A DNA stretch of 64,000 nucleotides from Paraburkholderia bonniea (GCF_009455625.1 NZ_QPEQ01000001.1:1922001-1986000), one strand, 5' to 3'. Shown: positions 51,465 through 62,153, numbered from the stretch's first letter. A program made the numbers and translations. The notes: generated from the sequence alone by a model not told the origin.

Positions 51465-51490
51465 AAAAAAGCCCGCAGTGACGCGGGCTT
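51465..51490 (-). terminator. Rho-independent terminator of guaA
   Basis: AAGCCCGC (51469-51476) pairs with GCGGGCTT (51483-51490), with an A-run at 51465-51470 giving U's in minus-strand RNA, 48 bp beyond the guaA stop. Confidence 0.9.
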
Positions 51491-51537
51491 CCGGGTGTTT
51501 TGATACGCCTCAATGCCTGGTGTTAGCAGATCTCAAC

Positions 51538-53121
51538 TCACTCCCACTCGATCGTCGCCGGCGGCTTCCCCGAAATATCGTAGACCACTCGGTTAATGCC
51601 GCGAACCTCATTAATAATCCGGTTCGAAACATGCCCCAGCAAGTCATGCGGCAAATGAGCCCAGTGTGCAGTCATAAAATCCTGCGTTTGCACTGCGCGT
51701 AACGCCACAACGTATTCATAAGTCCGGCCATCACCCATCACACCCACGCTCTTGACCGGCAAAAACACCGCGAACGCCTGGCTCGTCAGGTCGTACCACG
51801 ATTTACCTGTCTCAGCGTCAATAAACGTGCGCAGGGTTTCGATGAAAATCGCGTCCGCACGCCGCAGCAAGTCCGCGAAATCGCGCCGCACTTCGCCCAG
51901 AATTCGCACGCCCAAGCCAGGGCCCGGGAACGGATGGCGGTACACCATCGCTGGCGGCAATCCGAGCTTGACACCCAGCTCGCGCACTTCGTCCTTGAAC
52001 AATTCACGCAGCGGTTCAAGCAGCTTCAGATTCAACGTCTCGGGCAAGCCGCCCACATTGTGATGGCTTTTAATCGTTTGCGCCGCTTTTTTGCCTTTAC
52101 CAGCCGACTCAATCACGTCCGGATAAATCGTGCCTTGCGCCAGCCATTTGGCATCGGGCAGTTTGCTTGCTTCACGCTGGAACACTTCCACAAACTCCGC
52201 GCCGATAATCTTGCGCTTGGCTTCCGGGTCGGTCACGCCGGCGAGTTTCGACAAAAATACTTCGCTGGCGTTGACGTGAATCACTTTCACCCCAAGGTGA
52301 TCGGCAAACGTCGCCATCACCTGCTCCGCTTCGTTCAAACGCAGCAATCCGTGATCGACAAAAACACAGGTCAATTGCTTGCCAATCGCCCGGTGTAACA
52401 ACGCAGCCGCCACCGATGAATCCACCCCGCCAGACAATCCGAGAATCACCTGTTCATCACCCACCTGCTGGCGAATCGCGGCGACGGCTTCGTCAATGTA
52501 ATGCCCCATCTCCCAGTCGGGTTGCGCCGCGCAAATCGTCAGCACAAACCGTTCGAGCATCGCTCGGCCTTGCGCCGTATGCGTGACTTCCGGGTGCCAC
52601 TGCACGCCGTAAAAATGACGGGTCTCGTCCGCCATCGCGGCAATCGGGCACGACCCGGTTGAAGCCATCAACTGAAAACCCGGTGGCATGTCGAGCACTT
52701 TGTCACCATGGCTCATCCAGACCTTCAGCATGCCGTGGCCTTCTGCCGTCCGGAAGTCTTCAATGCCATCAAGAAAACGGGTATGACTGCGGGCGCGAAC
52801 TTCAGCGTAGCCAAACTCGCGCAGATGGCCCGTCTCAACCTTGCCACCGAGTTGCTCGGCCATTGCCTGCATGCCGTAGCAAATGCCCAGCACTGGCACG
52901 CCAAGCTCAAACACCGCCTGAGGCACACGCGGCGTATCGTTGTCCGTGACCGAATTGGGCCCTCCAGACAAGATCACGCCTTTAGGAGCAAAGGCGCGAA
53001 TAAACGCCTCATCAACATCGTAAGGATGAATTTCTGAATACACGTGCGCTTCACGAATGCGACGGGCAATCAATTGTGTGACTTGCGAACCAAAGTCGAG
53101 GATCAGGATCTTGTCATGCAT
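51538..53121 (-). CDS. guaA: GMP synthase (glutamine-hydrolysing)
   Basis: Amination of XMP to GMP with ATP and glutamine, last step of GMP synthesis. The start at 53121 gives [20 protein letters not shown], the usual opening; an in-frame ATG at 53136 is possible. The 527 residues comprise a class I glutamine amidotransferase (catalytic Cys in [14 protein letters not shown], His/Glu in [13 protein letters not shown]), then the ATP-pyrophosphatase domain with the P-loop [16 protein letters not shown] and the dimerisation domain ending PPATIEWE. It lies downstream of guaB with one membrane-protein gene between. Confidence 0.98.
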   Translation of the reverse strand: MHDKILILDFGSQVTQLIARRIREAHVYSEIHPYDVDEAFIRAFAPKGVILSGGPNSVTDNDTPRVPQAVFELGVPVLGICYGMQAMAEQLGGKVETGHLREFGYAEVRARSHTRFLDGIEDFRTAEGHGMLKVWMSHGDKVLDMPPGFQLMASTGSCPIAAMADETRHFYGVQWHPEVTHTAQGRAMLERFVLTICAAQPDWEMGHYIDEAVAAIRQQVGDEQVILGLSGGVDSSVAAALLHRAIGKQLTCVFVDHGLLRLNEAEQVMATFADHLGVKVIHVNASEVFLSKLAGVTDPEAKRKIIGAEFVEVFQREASKLPDAKWLAQGTIYPDVIESAGKGKKAAQTIKSHHNVGGLPETLNLKLLEPLRELFKDEVRELGVKLGLPPAMVYRHPFPGPGLGVRILGEVRRDFADLLRRADAIFIETLRTFIDAETGKSWYDLTSQAFAVFLPVKSVGVMGDGRTYEYVVALRAVQTQDFMTAHWAHLPHDLLGHVSNRIINEVRGINRVVYDISGKPPATIEWE

Positions 53122-53155
53122 GGCGTCGGACGGCATCAAGAGTGAACGAAAAGGA

Positions 53156-53180
53156 AACGCCGCGCAAAACGCGCGGCGTT
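53156..53180 (-). terminator. Hairpin between the membrane-protein gene and guaA
   Basis: AACGCCGCGC (53156-53165) pairs with 53171-53180 around a 5-nt loop. In minus-strand RNA it is followed by a U-rich stretch (UUUCCUUUUCG), so it may end or attenuate transcripts coming from guaB before guaA. Confidence 0.55.
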
Positions 53181-53304
53181 GATCTGAAAACAGTACGGCT
53201 CAAAACACGTTTCAAAACACGCTGGAACACAGCAAGCGCAGCGATAGCGATGGTAGCGGCCGTGGCGACGAAAAAAACACAGCACACGTGGCGCTGGCAG
53301 CGCA

Positions 53305-53961
53305 TCAACCGTGAAACGGTGGGCGCGGCCCCGCAGGGGTATCCGCAGCCGCGTCACGCGCGTCGTTGTCTGATGCTGATGCCGACGGATGCTCTGCCTG
53401 CGCGGCGGGCGATACCGCGGGCCTAGCACCGGCAAAACCATCTGAGCTGGTGGCCTCGGCCGGCGCGAATAACGGCTCGGTAACCACGCCACTAGTACGG
53501 GCCGCTTTACCTCCCGGCTTTTCTGCACGCGCTGTGGCGGCAGCTTCAGCGATACGGGCTTTCTCCCGTCGTCGCACCCCCCCTGCCAGCCGGATTTCGC
53601 CCAGGCCGATAATCAGTAGCACTGCGCCCGTCAGCCCTGCTACGAGCTGCCCAAAACCAGTCAAATCGGGCGTATGCAGACCAATCAGCCAGACCAGCAT
53701 CAGCAAGCCCGTCAGCCAGGTCACATGCCCTGCCACGCGCGCCACCGGCACCGTGAATGCGCCATCAAACGAAGCATGCAACGCTAGCCATGCAAGACCC
53801 ACCAGCGCAATACCGAAACCTTGCCCTGCCAGCGCAGGCTCCACCTGAACCAGTTGCAGTGCGTCGTATAACGCCTGCCACGGTGTCAGCAACAGCAGAA
53901 GACCAAACGCCAGCAGCATAAAAGCGTTGAGCATCAGAACGGCGCGCAGGAGTGGCTTCAT
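53305..53961 (-). CDS. Four-helix membrane protein with acidic/Ala-rich tail, unknown function
   Basis: A 218-residue protein that starts 7 bp before the end of the guaB gene region, so it is probably cotranscribed with guaB. Four hydrophobic helices lie at about residues 5-26, 45-65, 78-97 and 103-122. The last 80 residues are low-complexity (Ala, Glu, Asp, Pro) and probably cytoplasmic. I do not know a function; placement between guaB and guaA looks conserved among Burkholderia from memory of the region, not from a search. Confidence 0.75.
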   Translation of the reverse strand: MKPLLRAVLMLNAFMLLAFGLLLLLTPWQALYDALQLVQVEPALAGQGFGIALVGLAWLALHASFDGAFTVPVARVAGHVTWLTGLLMLVWLIGLHTPDLTGFGQLVAGLTGAVLLIIGLGEIRLAGGVRRREKARIAEAAATARAEKPGGKAARTSGVVTEPLFAPAEATSSDGFAGARPAVSPAAQAEHPSASASDNDARDAAADTPAGPRPPFHG

Positions 53962-53967
53962 CGGCGT

Positions 53968-55428
53968 TTAGTCCACGTGGTAGTTAGGCGCTTCTTTGGT
54001 GATCTGCACATCGTGCACGTGAGATTCACGCATCCCGGCAGAAGTAATTTCGACAAACGATGCCTTTTCATGCAGCTCGTCGATCGTGCGGCAACCGCAA
54101 TAACCCATGCTGGCCCGCACTCCACCAATCAGTTGATACAAAATCGCGTTGACCGAGCCCTTGTAGGCCACCCGGCCTTCGATACCTTCAGGGACGAGCT
54201 TGTCGATATTGGCTGAGTTGTCCTGGAAGTAGCGGTCTGCCGCACCGTCCTTCATCGCCCCGACCGAACCCATGCCGCGGTACGACTTGAACTGCCGCCC
54301 CTGATACAGAAACACATCGCCCGGACCTTCTTCAGTACCGGCCAGCAAGCTGCCCATCATGACTGAATTAGCACCCGCCGCGAGCGCCTTGCTGACATCC
54401 CCCGAAAAACGCACACCGCCATCAGCCACAACCGGCACGCCCGTGCCCTTGAGGGCATCCGAAACATTGGCAATCGCGCTGATTTGCGGCACGCCGACCC
54501 CGGCGACAATCCGTGTGGTGCAAATCGAACCTGGGCCGATGCCGACCTTGACACCATCCGCGCCATGCTCGACCAGCGCGCGCGCTGCATCGGCCGTCGC
54601 AATGTTGCCACCGATCACGTCGACTTGCGGGAAACGAGTTTTTACCCACCGGACACGGTCCAGCACGCCCTTGCTGTGCCCATGCGCGGTATCCACCACG
54701 ATCACATCGACACCCGCCTGCACCAGCAATGTCACGCGTTCTTCGTTATCCGCGCCGACACCTACTGCCGCCCCGACACGCAACTTGCCATGCTCATCCT
54801 TGCAGGCGTCCGGGTGTTCGGTTTGTTTGGTGATGTCTTTGACGGTCATCAGACCGCGCAGCTCAAATGCGTCGTTAATGACCAGCACGCGTTCAAGACG
54901 GTGGCCATGCATCAGCGCCTTCGCTTCAGCCAGTGAAGTTCCTTCACGCACCGTCACCAGCCGCTCGCGCGGCGTCATGATGGTTCGCACGGGTTCGTCC
55001 AGACGGGTTTCAAAGCGCAAGTCACGATTGGTGACGATACCCACCAGCTGCGCGCCTTCAACCACCGGGAAGCCCGAAATTCCGTGGTGCTGCGACAGCG
55101 CCCGCACATCACGCACCGTCAGGTGCGGGGGAACGGTAATCGGATCTCGCACGACACCCGACTCAAAACGCTTGACCTTGGCGACTTCGCTGGCCTGGGC
55201 GGCGGGGGTCATATTTTTGTGAACGATGCCAATGCCGCCGATCTGCGCAATGGCGATGGCAAGACGGGCTTCGGTGACGGTGTCCATGGCAGCGGACACG
55301 AGCGGGATATTCAGGGAGATGTTGCGGGTCAGTCTGGTTTTCAGGCTGGTGTCCCGCGGCAGAACGTCGGAAAAGTCGGGGACGAGGAGCACATCATCGA
55401 ACGTGAGTGCTTTCTGGATCAGACGCAT
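53968..55428 (-). CDS. guaB: Inosine-5'-monophosphate dehydrogenase
   Basis: Oxidises IMP to XMP with NAD, first committed step to GMP. The start at 55428 follows AGGATTTGCC. The 486 residues form an (alpha/beta)8 barrel beginning [20 protein letters not shown], two CBS domains at about residues 95-200 ([29 protein letters not shown] [20 protein letters not shown]), and the catalytic loop [17 protein letters not shown] with the active Cys. The flap motif [10 protein letters not shown] is present. Confidence 0.98.
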   Translation of the reverse strand: MRLIQKALTFDDVLLVPDFSDVLPRDTSLKTRLTRNISLNIPLVSAAMDTVTEARLAIAIAQIGGIGIVHKNMTPAAQASEVAKVKRFESGVVRDPITVPPHLTVRDVRALSQHHGISGFPVVEGAQLVGIVTNRDLRFETRLDEPVRTIMTPRERLVTVREGTSLAEAKALMHGHRLERVLVINDAFELRGLMTVKDITKQTEHPDACKDEHGKLRVGAAVGVGADNEERVTLLVQAGVDVIVVDTAHGHSKGVLDRVRWVKTRFPQVDVIGGNIATADAARALVEHGADGVKVGIGPGSICTTRIVAGVGVPQISAIANVSDALKGTGVPVVADGGVRFSGDVSKALAAGANSVMMGSLLAGTEEGPGDVFLYQGRQFKSYRGMGSVGAMKDGAADRYFQDNSANIDKLVPEGIEGRVAYKGSVNAILYQLIGGVRASMGYCGCRTIDELHEKASFVEITSAGMRESHVHDVQITKEAPNYHVD

Positions 55429-55682
55429 GGCAAATCCTATAGACGCAAAAGCGGATTATACGCGATACCTTTGCCTTTTTCAGTGCGCAAACAGCGGCTT
55501 AGCACTTTTTTGAGATTTTCCTCAGATGCACCGCAAAAGCTCGCCAGTCATCGGTTAAACCCTGTGCTTACCCGCTCCTCTCCGGCTCCACGCACGCCCT
55601 CTTTGTATGCAGAATCAAACAAGACACGCGACCTCCAGCCCGCTATCGTGCGTCATTGAGTTTTCTTGCTGTGGAGTCTGGA

Positions 55683-56657
55683 ATGCAACGTGGTGTGGTC
55701 TACGGCATGCTGGCCGGTGCGTTATGGGGCATGGTGTTTCTGGTGCCTCATGTGTTATCTGATATTTCACCGCTCCTGCTGAGCGCGGGGCGTTACGTCA
55801 TGTATGGCGCGGTCTCGCTGGCAGTCGCGCTACCGTTTGCCCGCTCATTGCTAGCACGCCTGACTCGCCAGGATCTGCGGGCGCTCGTGGTGCTCGCGCT
55901 AACCGGCAATCTGCTCTATTACATCTTGTTGACGGGGGCAGTGCAGCTGATTGGCGTCGCGCCAACCTCGCTGATTATCGGTGTGCTGCCGGTCACGGTC
56001 ACCCTGCTAGGCCGCCGTGACGCACATGCAGTGCCATTGCGCCGCCTCGCATTGCCGCTGTCCATGGTGGTGGCTGGCATCGTCTGCATCAATATTGATG
56101 TGCTGCCGGTCGGTAGCCATCGCACCATTAGCGTCGCTACCTGGCTTGGCGGCATCGCGTGCGCGACTGGGGCCCTGGGCTGCTGGTCGTGGTTCGCGGT
56201 TGCCAACAGCCGCTATCTGCAGCGTCACGTGCATTTCAATGGCAACGAATGGTCGGTGTTGTGGGGCGTGGTAACTGGCGCGCTGGGCGTGCTGCTGTGG
56301 CTCGGCATTGCGCTGCTGCCCGCAGGGATAGTCCAGACAACGCTATCGAGCGAACGCTGGCAAGCATTCTGGCTCATGAATCTGGTGCTCGCCGTTGGCG
56401 CGTCATGGCTTGGCAATGGGCTTTGGAACGCCGCGTCAAAACGCCTGCCGCTGACACTTTCCGGTCAGCTCATCGTCTTCGAAACCTTATTCGCGCTGCT
56501 GTATGGCTTTATGTATGACCACCGGATGCCGCGGCCACTTGAAATCGCGGCGATCGTGCTGTTGATGGGCGGCGTGAGCTGGTCGGTGCGTCAGCATGCG
56601 GGCCGTGATGCTGAGCGCCCTGGCACTCAGGACAGCCTGCCCACGCCGGCACATTAA
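55683..56657 (+). CDS. DMT-superfamily (EamA-type) transporter
   Basis: A 324-residue inner-membrane protein with about ten helices arranged as two EamA halves. The start at 55683 has GGAG with 6-nt spacing. The first half opens RGVVYGMLAGALWGMVFLVP and the second shows SGQLIVFETLFALLYGFMYD, both typical of drug/metabolite transporters. Substrates in this group range from amino acids to sugars and cannot be assigned. It is divergent from guaB, with 254 bp between them. Confidence 0.88.
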   Translation: MQRGVVYGMLAGALWGMVFLVPHVLSDISPLLLSAGRYVMYGAVSLAVALPFARSLLARLTRQDLRALVVLALTGNLLYYILLTGAVQLIGVAPTSLIIGVLPVTVTLLGRRDAHAVPLRRLALPLSMVVAGIVCINIDVLPVGSHRTISVATWLGGIACATGALGCWSWFAVANSRYLQRHVHFNGNEWSVLWGVVTGALGVLLWLGIALLPAGIVQTTLSSERWQAFWLMNLVLAVGASWLGNGLWNAASKRLPLTLSGQLIVFETLFALLYGFMYDHRMPRPLEIAAIVLLMGGVSWSVRQHAGRDAERPGTQDSLPTPAH

Positions 56658-56732
56658 AACGCGCCGGGGGTATCGCGTGCAGCGTGGCATGGCGGGATGA
56701 CATGAACCACGACGACCAGACACCCGGTGTGG

Positions 56733-57083
56733 CTAGCCCCCGCCTCCTTCCTGGCTCGGATCTCGCGGCCGCCACCGATGACCTTCCGTCGAGCCTGCCT
56801 TCCGGCTTTTATTGACGCGCCGGGCCCGTGCTGTTTTTGGATCGGCAGTCAGCGGCCGGTAAATTTCCACCCGGTCGTGATCGGCCAGCAGCGTGTCGAG
56901 TGGCTTCAGCTTGCCAAACACCCCTACTTTTTGCCGCTCGAGGTCAATCTCTGGATGACGCTGAAGGATGGCGCTGCGCACCAACGCCTGTTGCAACGTC
57001 GCACCGCGCGGCAGCGTAACCATGATCCGCGTTTGCTGGTCGGGCAACGCATAGCAGACTTCGACGGAAAGCATCTCACTCAT
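56733..57083 (-). CDS. rnfH: RnfH-family ubiquitin-like protein
   Basis: A 116-residue protein: a small beta-grasp domain (SVEVCYALPDQQTRIMVTLP, VGVFGKLKPLDTLLADHDRV, EIYRPLTADPKTARARR) with a basic and Gly-rich tail. In many proteobacteria it is encoded next to ratA, as here with a 4-bp overlap, and was called RatB in E. coli. Its cellular role is not well defined. Confidence 0.9.
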   Translation of the reverse strand: MSEMLSVEVCYALPDQQTRIMVTLPRGATLQQALVRSAILQRHPEIDLERQKVGVFGKLKPLDTLLADHDRVEIYRPLTADPKTARARRVNKSRKAGSTEGHRWRPRDPSQEGGGG

Positions 57084-57517
57084 GATGTGCCGTAACGCTG
57101 GTCAGCGCGCTTGACGAACGACTCGACAAACGTATTGGCAATATGACTAAAAACAGGTCCGATAAGCTTTTCGAGAATGATGTTGGCAAATTCGTAATGC
57201 AACGCAAATTCGATTTTGCAAGCGTCCTCGCGCAGCGGTGTAAACCGCCAGTAGCCTGTGAATTTGCGAAACGGCCCATCCGCAAATTCCATATCTATCT
57301 GGGTGGGACGCCGTTGCGTGTTGCGCGTAGCGAAATGCTGCCGAATGCCCTTGAAATTGATATCAATCCTGGCTTCCATGCCGGTTTCGTCCTGGCGGCG
57401 AATGTCGACGCCACCGCACCAGGGCAGGAAATTGGGGTAATCAGCGACATCGGTAACGAGGTCGAACATTTGTTCCGCCGAATGGCGAATCAGTACGGTT
57501 TTCTGGACATCCGCCAT
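57080..57517 (-). CDS. ratA: RatA-type START-domain protein (ribosome association toxin / coenzyme Q-binding family)
   Basis: A 145-residue single START/polyketide-cyclase-like domain started at 57517 (MADVQKTVLIRHSAEQMFDL). Key segments are VTDVADYPNFLPWCGGVD, FKGIRQHFATRN, and LIGPVFSHIANTFVESFVKR at the C-terminus. The E. coli relative blocks 70S assembly when overproduced, and the same fold in COQ10 binds ubiquinone. It is divergent from smpB, the arrangement found widely in proteobacteria. Confidence 0.92.
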   Translation of the reverse strand: MADVQKTVLIRHSAEQMFDLVTDVADYPNFLPWCGGVDIRRQDETGMEARIDINFKGIRQHFATRNTQRRPTQIDMEFADGPFRKFTGYWRFTPLREDACKIEFALHYEFANIILEKLIGPVFSHIANTFVESFVKRADQRYGTS

Positions 57518-57579
57518 AAATTGGACAGGCACGCGGCAAGAGTGGACAAGCATCACGGGCTTTATTGGCCCCGCTTTGC

Positions 57580-57595
57580 TAAAATCGCGATTTTA
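57580..57595. promoter_or_regulatory. Perfect palindrome in the ratA/smpB divergent promoter region
   Basis: TAAAATCGCGATTTTA is a 16-bp perfect palindrome, centred between the two divergent start codons. Each half contains a TAAAAT-like -10 box, so it may serve both promoters or an operator. Confidence 0.5.
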
Positions 57596-57618
57596 AACGA
57601 GTTAGGCACTTTCCATTC

Positions 57619-58065
57619 ATGAGCATCATCAATAACAGAAAAGCCTTCTTCGATTACTTCATCGAAGATCGCTACGAAGCGGGGCTCGTGCTCGAAGGGT
57701 GGGAGGTCAAGGCGCTACGCGCCGGGCGCGGCCAGATCAAGGAAGGCTACGTGGTGATCCGAGACGGTGAGCTGTTCCTGATCGGCGCGCACATCAGCCC
57801 ACTGGCAGAAGCATCGACCCACATTCACCCCGACCCGGTCCGAACACGCAAACTGCTGCTGCATGCCGCTGAAATCAACAAACTGATTGGCAAAGTCGAG
57901 CGTAGTGGCTACACCATCGTGCCGCTCAATTTTCATTACAAAGGCGGCCGCGTCAAATGTGAAATTGGTCTAGCCAAGGGCAAAAAAATGCACGACAAAC
58001 GTGAAACCGAGAAAAATCGGGACTGGGATCGTGAAAAAGCCCGCCTGATGCGCAAGCTAGCGTGA
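57619..58065 (+). CDS. smpB: SsrA-binding protein
   Basis: Binds tmRNA and delivers it to stalled ribosomes for trans-translation. 148 residues, normal length. Signature segments: [40 protein letters not shown], and the C-terminal tail [20 protein letters not shown] with the basic residues that enter the decoding centre. A strong terminator follows. Confidence 0.98.
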   Translation: MSIINNRKAFFDYFIEDRYEAGLVLEGWEVKALRAGRGQIKEGYVVIRDGELFLIGAHISPLAEASTHIHPDPVRTRKLLLHAAEINKLIGKVERSGYTIVPLNFHYKGGRVKCEIGLAKGKKMHDKRETEKNRDWDREKARLMRKLA

Positions 58066-58117
58066 GCGCCGGTAACAAATTCCGTAACAACCTCAGCAAT
58101 ACATTCAGTAATAAAAC

Positions 58118-58157
58118 GGCCCGCAGTTCATTCAATCTGAACTGCGGGCCATTTTTT
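58118..58157 (+). terminator. Rho-independent terminator of smpB
   Basis: GGCCCGCAGTTCA (58118-58130) pairs with TGAACTGCGGGCC (58138-58150), followed by ATTTTTTC. Confidence 0.95.
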
Positions 58158-58223
58158 CATCCAAGGGCAAGAAGGCAGGTCACGATGACAATGCCAGCTG
58201 CGCCAACTCATCCAGGCGCGTTG

Positions 58224-59156
58224 TCAGCGCACCTCTGCTGCCTTGTTCTTGTTCACAATCGTCAAGGCTGAGGCAATCATCGTGCTCATATCAGCCAGAT
58301 TGCCCGGCACGATCAGCGTCGTGCCCTGCTTCGCCAAATTGCCAAACGCATTCACATATTGTTCAGCCACCTTCAGGTTCACCGCATCCATGCCCCCGGT
58401 TGACTGAATCGCGGCGGCAATTTTCTGGATGGCCTGCGAGTTCGCATCTGCCACGGCCAAAATCGCAGAAGCCTGGCCCTGTGCCTGATTAATCGCTGCC
58501 TGGCGCTCGCCTTCCGACTTCTGAATCGCCGCTTCACGGCCACCCGAAGCAATATTGATTTGCTCTTGCTTGCGCCCTTCCGAGGCTGCGATCAACGCAC
58601 GTTTTTCACGCTCGGCCGTAATCTGTGCCTGCATTGCATGCAGAATTTCTTTTGGCGGCGTCAAATCCTTGATCTCGTAACGCAAGACCTTCACCCCCCA
58701 GTTCAATGCAGCCTCATCAAGCGAGGACACAATGCTGTGGTTAATGAAATCGCGCTCCTCAAAAGTCTTGTCGAGCTCAAGCTTGCCAATCACCGAACGC
58801 AAGGTGGTTTGCGACAGCTGCGTAATAGCGAAGACGAAATTGCTTGAACCATACGAGGCCTTCATTGGATCGGTCACCTGAAAGTACAGCACGCCGTCCA
58901 CTTGCAACTGCGTGTTGTCCCGGGTGATACACACCTGGCTTGGCACCTCAAGCGGAATTTCCTTCAGCATGTGCTTGTAGGCCACCCGGTCCATAAACGG
59001 AACCACGAAACTCAGACCAGGCGCAAGTGTTCGTCTATAACGCCCAAATCGCTCAAGCACCCACGCATGTTGCTGCGGCACAATTTTGACGCTTTGCGCC
59101 ACGCCCACCACAATAACGACGCCAAGCACCGCAGTAATTACGCTATTCCAATCCAT
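58224..59156 (-). CDS. qmcA: SPFH/band 7 membrane protein (QmcA/paraslipin type)
   Basis: A 310-residue protein with one N-terminal membrane helix (VITAVLGVVIVVGVAQ) and an SPFH domain (KIVPQQHAWVLERFGRYRRT, CITRDNTQLQVDGVLYFQVT). A coiled-coil Glu/Ala-rich segment follows (about residues 180-250, with EREKRALIAASEGRKQ). The start at 59156 has AAGGAG about 9 nt upstream. Such proteins form large cages in the inner membrane that gather proteases such as FtsH. It pairs with the NfeD-like gene 20 bp upstream, a conserved two-gene unit. Confidence 0.93.
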   Translation of the reverse strand: MDWNSVITAVLGVVIVVGVAQSVKIVPQQHAWVLERFGRYRRTLAPGLSFVVPFMDRVAYKHMLKEIPLEVPSQVCITRDNTQLQVDGVLYFQVTDPMKASYGSSNFVFAITQLSQTTLRSVIGKLELDKTFEERDFINHSIVSSLDEAALNWGVKVLRYEIKDLTPPKEILHAMQAQITAEREKRALIAASEGRKQEQINIASGGREAAIQKSEGERQAAINQAQGQASAILAVADANSQAIQKIAAAIQSTGGMDAVNLKVAEQYVNAFGNLAKQGTTLIVPGNLADMSTMIASALTIVNKNKAAEVR

Positions 59157-59176
59157 TCTTCGCTCTCCTTTCTGGT

Positions 59177-59644
59177 TTAAACAGGTTGATGCTCGTCATT
59201 TGCCAAACGGTGTGCCACCACAATCAGGCAGCTACCGCGCAATGCGGCAATCGCATACAGGTGTGCATCCTCAGGCTCGCCTGCCGCGAGCTCAACATCC
59301 CATGCCGCGCCACGATAATTCGCCCGCGCGCGCCGCCCATGCCATTCAGGGATACTTAGAATTTGCCCGATATCGAGATTCAGATCTGGATTGCCCCCGG
59401 CCTCTCTAGCCGATTTACGACCGTATTTTGAGTACCGCAGCAACGGCACAGCCACCAGCGTAAACAAGCCCGCCAGCGCAAACTGCCAGGCTGTCGATAC
59501 TCCCGCCCATTGCGCGAATGCAGCTGCGATAAAGCCCAGCGCTATCATCAACAGGTACAACGTACCGCTAAGCAACTCCAGCACGATAAGCATGCCCGCA
59601 CCGATCCACCAGAACAATCCACCAGGCGTCACAGCAGCCTCCAT
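59177..59644 (-). CDS. NfeD-like membrane protein
   Basis: A 155-residue partner of the SPFH protein. Helices at about 8-45 and 54-75 (LFWWIGAGMLIVLELLSGTL and WQFALAGLFTLVAVPLLRYS) are followed by an OB-fold domain beginning LDIGQILSIPEWHGRRARAN. The start at 59644 is odd: the T-run of a terminator hairpin ends at the start codon, and the only Shine-Dalgarno-like bases (GGGGTG) form the hairpin's 3' arm. A longer frame to 59710 exists but would read through the hairpin. Confidence 0.88.
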   Translation of the reverse strand: MEAAVTPGGLFWWIGAGMLIVLELLSGTLYLLMIALGFIAAAFAQWAGVSTAWQFALAGLFTLVAVPLLRYSKYGRKSAREAGGNPDLNLDIGQILSIPEWHGRRARANYRGAAWDVELAAGEPEDAHLYAIAALRGSCLIVVAHRLANDEHQPV

Positions 59645-59673
59645 AAAAAAACACCCCGGATATACCGGGGTGT
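59645..59673 (-). terminator. Terminator hairpin that abuts the nfeD start codon
   Basis: ACACCCCGG (59651-59659) pairs with CCGGGGTGT (59665-59673) around 5 nt, and seven A's at 59645-59651 give a U7 run in minus-strand RNA that runs straight into AUG. It lies about 75 bp after the ppsA stop and is the likely terminator of ppsA. Confidence 0.9.
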
Positions 59674-59747
59674 TATAGCACGAACCTGACGTACTTTCTT
59701 TATCAGCCAAGCATGTGCGAACGCATCAAGCGCCATTCAGGCACAGA

Positions 59748-62153
59748 TTATTTCGCCCCTGAATTGGCCAGCGCCTGCCATGTATCGATGATGGTATCGG
59801 GATTCAGCGAAATCGATGCGATCCCTTCCTGCGTTAACCATTGCGCGAAATCCGGATGATCCGACGGGCCCTGCCCGCAAATTCCCACGTACTTGTTTAA
59901 ACGCAAGCAGGTGGAGATTGCACGTTGCAGCAGGAATTTGACCGCTGGGTCACGCTCATCGAAATCGACCGCGAGCAACTCCATACCAGAGTCGCGGTCC
60001 AGACCCAAGGTGAGCTGGGTCAGATCGTTCGAACCAATCGAGAAGCCGTCGAAATACTGCAGAAACTCTTCGGCCAAAATCGCATTCGATGGCACCTCGC
60101 ACATCATGATGAGACGCAGTCCGTTTTCGCCACGTTTCAGACCATATTTGGCCAGCAAGCCAACCACACGCTCGGCCTGCTTCAAGGTCCGCACGAACGG
60201 CACCATGATTTCAACGTTATCCAGCCCCATCTCTTCACGCACGCGCTTAAGCGCAATGCATTCCATCTCAAACGCCTGGGCGAAATCTTCGGAAATATAG
60301 CGGGACGCGCCACGGAAACCGAGCATCGGATTTTCTTCGTCCGGCTCATAGCGTGAGCCGCCAATCAGCTTTTTGTACTCGTTCGACTTGAAATCCGACA
60401 GGCGCACGATCACTGGCTTCGGATAAAACGCGGCTGCAATCGTGGCAATGCCTTCGGTCAGCTTGTCGACATAAAACGCGCGCGGCGAAGCATGGCCCCG
60501 GGCAACGCTTTCGACCGCTTTCTTCAGATCTTGAGCAATGTTCGGATACTCAAGAATCGCGCGCGGATGCACCCCGATATTGTTGTTGATGATGAATTCG
60601 AGCCGTGCCAGCCCGACTCCGCCATTCGGCAATTGCGAAAAATCGAACGCCAGTTGCGGATTGCCCACGTTCATCATGATCTTGACCGGGATCGGCGGCA
60701 ACTCACCGCGCTGTACGTCGGTCACTTCGGTTTCGAGCAGGCCGTCGTAAATCTTGCCTTCGTCGCCCTCGGCACATGAAACCGTGACTAACGCGCCGTC
60801 TTTCAGCAAATCAGTCGCGTCGCCACATCCCACCACGGCAGGCACCCCAAGTTCGCGCGCGATGATTGCTGCGTGGCATGTGCGGCCGCCACGATTGGTC
60901 ACGATGGCGGCTGCGCGCTTCATCACCGGCTCCCAGTTCGGATCGGTCATGTCGGCTACCAGCACGTCGCCAGGCTGGACCCGGTCCATCTCAGACGGAT
61001 CGTGAATCACACGCACCGGGCCCGCACCGATTTTTTGCCCAATTGCACGACCGGTGGCAATGACCTGCGACTGCCCTTTGAGCTTGAAACGCTGTTCGGC
61101 CTTGCCGGTCGCCTGGCTTTTTACGGTTTCGGGACGCGCCTGCAAGATGAAAATTTTGCCATCACGGCCATCCTTGCCCCATTCGATATCCATCGGCCGC
61201 TGGTAATGGCGCTCGATGATGACCGCGTACTTCGCCAGTTCAATCACGTCTTCGTCCGTGATTGAAAAACGGTTGCGCTGCTCGTGCGGCACATCGACGG
61301 TTTTCACCCGGCCCGGCTCGCCCGGATTAGTGAACTCCATGCGAATCAGCTTGGAGCCGATTGAGCGGCGAATAATCGGGTATTTGCCTTGTGCCAGTGT
61401 GGTCTTGAAGACGTAGAACTCGTCAGGATTGACCGCACCCTGCACGACGGTTTCGCCAAGGCCATAGCTCGAAGTAATAAACACCGCGTCACGAAAACCT
61501 GACTCGGTATCCAGCGTGAACATCACCCCCGCCGCGCCCACGTCCGAGCGCACCATGCGCTGCACGCCAGCCGACAGTGCGACCTCCGCGTGGGTGAAAC
61601 CCTTGTGAACCCGGTATGAAATTGCGCGATCGTTATAGAGCGAAGCAAACACGTGCTTCATCCGGTCTAGCACGTCATCAATGCCCACCACATTCAGGTA
61701 ACTTTCCTGCTGCCCAGCAAACGATGCATCGGGCAGATCTTCGGCTGTCGCAGACGAGCGCACCGCAAACGATAACTCTTCGGGCGAACTCTTCTGCAGC
61801 ACTTCGAAGCCCGCGCGGATCTCGGCTTCAAGACGCGGTTGCAGCGGCGCGTCGATGATCCACTCCCGAATCTGCTTGCCTGCTTCAGCCAGCGCCTTGA
61901 CGTCGTCGATATCGAGTGTTTCGAGCCGCTTTGCAATGCGCTCAGCCAGCGTGTTGTGTGCGAGAAAATCGCGGAACGCCAGCGCGGTGGTAGCGAAACC
62001 GGTCGGCACCCGAACCCCGGCTTCAGCCAGTTGGCTAATCATTTCGCCCAGCGAAGCATTCTTGCCGCCGACAATCTCGACGTCAGTCATGCGCAGCTGT
62101 TCAAACGGCACTACATACGCCTGATCCTTTGCAAGGTTGATTGATTGAGTCAT
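59748..62153 (-). CDS. ppsA: Phosphoenolpyruvate synthase
   Basis: Makes PEP from pyruvate and ATP for gluconeogenesis. The start at 62153 follows AGGGGC with 4-nt spacing; the longer frame is not plausible. 801 residues, close to E. coli PpsA. The N-terminal ATP-binding domain opens [20 protein letters not shown]. The phosphohistidine is in [20 protein letters not shown], and the C-terminal PEP/pyruvate barrel holds [17 protein letters not shown] and the acid/base Cys in [15 protein letters not shown]. It is divergent from its regulator ppsR. Confidence 0.98.
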   Translation of the reverse strand: MTQSINLAKDQAYVVPFEQLRMTDVEIVGGKNASLGEMISQLAEAGVRVPTGFATTALAFRDFLAHNTLAERIAKRLETLDIDDVKALAEAGKQIREWIIDAPLQPRLEAEIRAGFEVLQKSSPEELSFAVRSSATAEDLPDASFAGQQESYLNVVGIDDVLDRMKHVFASLYNDRAISYRVHKGFTHAEVALSAGVQRMVRSDVGAAGVMFTLDTESGFRDAVFITSSYGLGETVVQGAVNPDEFYVFKTTLAQGKYPIIRRSIGSKLIRMEFTNPGEPGRVKTVDVPHEQRNRFSITDEDVIELAKYAVIIERHYQRPMDIEWGKDGRDGKIFILQARPETVKSQATGKAEQRFKLKGQSQVIATGRAIGQKIGAGPVRVIHDPSEMDRVQPGDVLVADMTDPNWEPVMKRAAAIVTNRGGRTCHAAIIARELGVPAVVGCGDATDLLKDGALVTVSCAEGDEGKIYDGLLETEVTDVQRGELPPIPVKIMMNVGNPQLAFDFSQLPNGGVGLARLEFIINNNIGVHPRAILEYPNIAQDLKKAVESVARGHASPRAFYVDKLTEGIATIAAAFYPKPVIVRLSDFKSNEYKKLIGGSRYEPDEENPMLGFRGASRYISEDFAQAFEMECIALKRVREEMGLDNVEIMVPFVRTLKQAERVVGLLAKYGLKRGENGLRLIMMCEVPSNAILAEEFLQYFDGFSIGSNDLTQLTLGLDRDSGMELLAVDFDERDPAVKFLLQRAISTCLRLNKYVGICGQGPSDHPDFAQWLTQEGIASISLNPDTIIDTWQALANSGAK

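Noticed and set aside
60754..62144. Several plus-strand frames antisense to ppsA
   Set aside because: They are shadows of a well-conserved gene in high-GC DNA.
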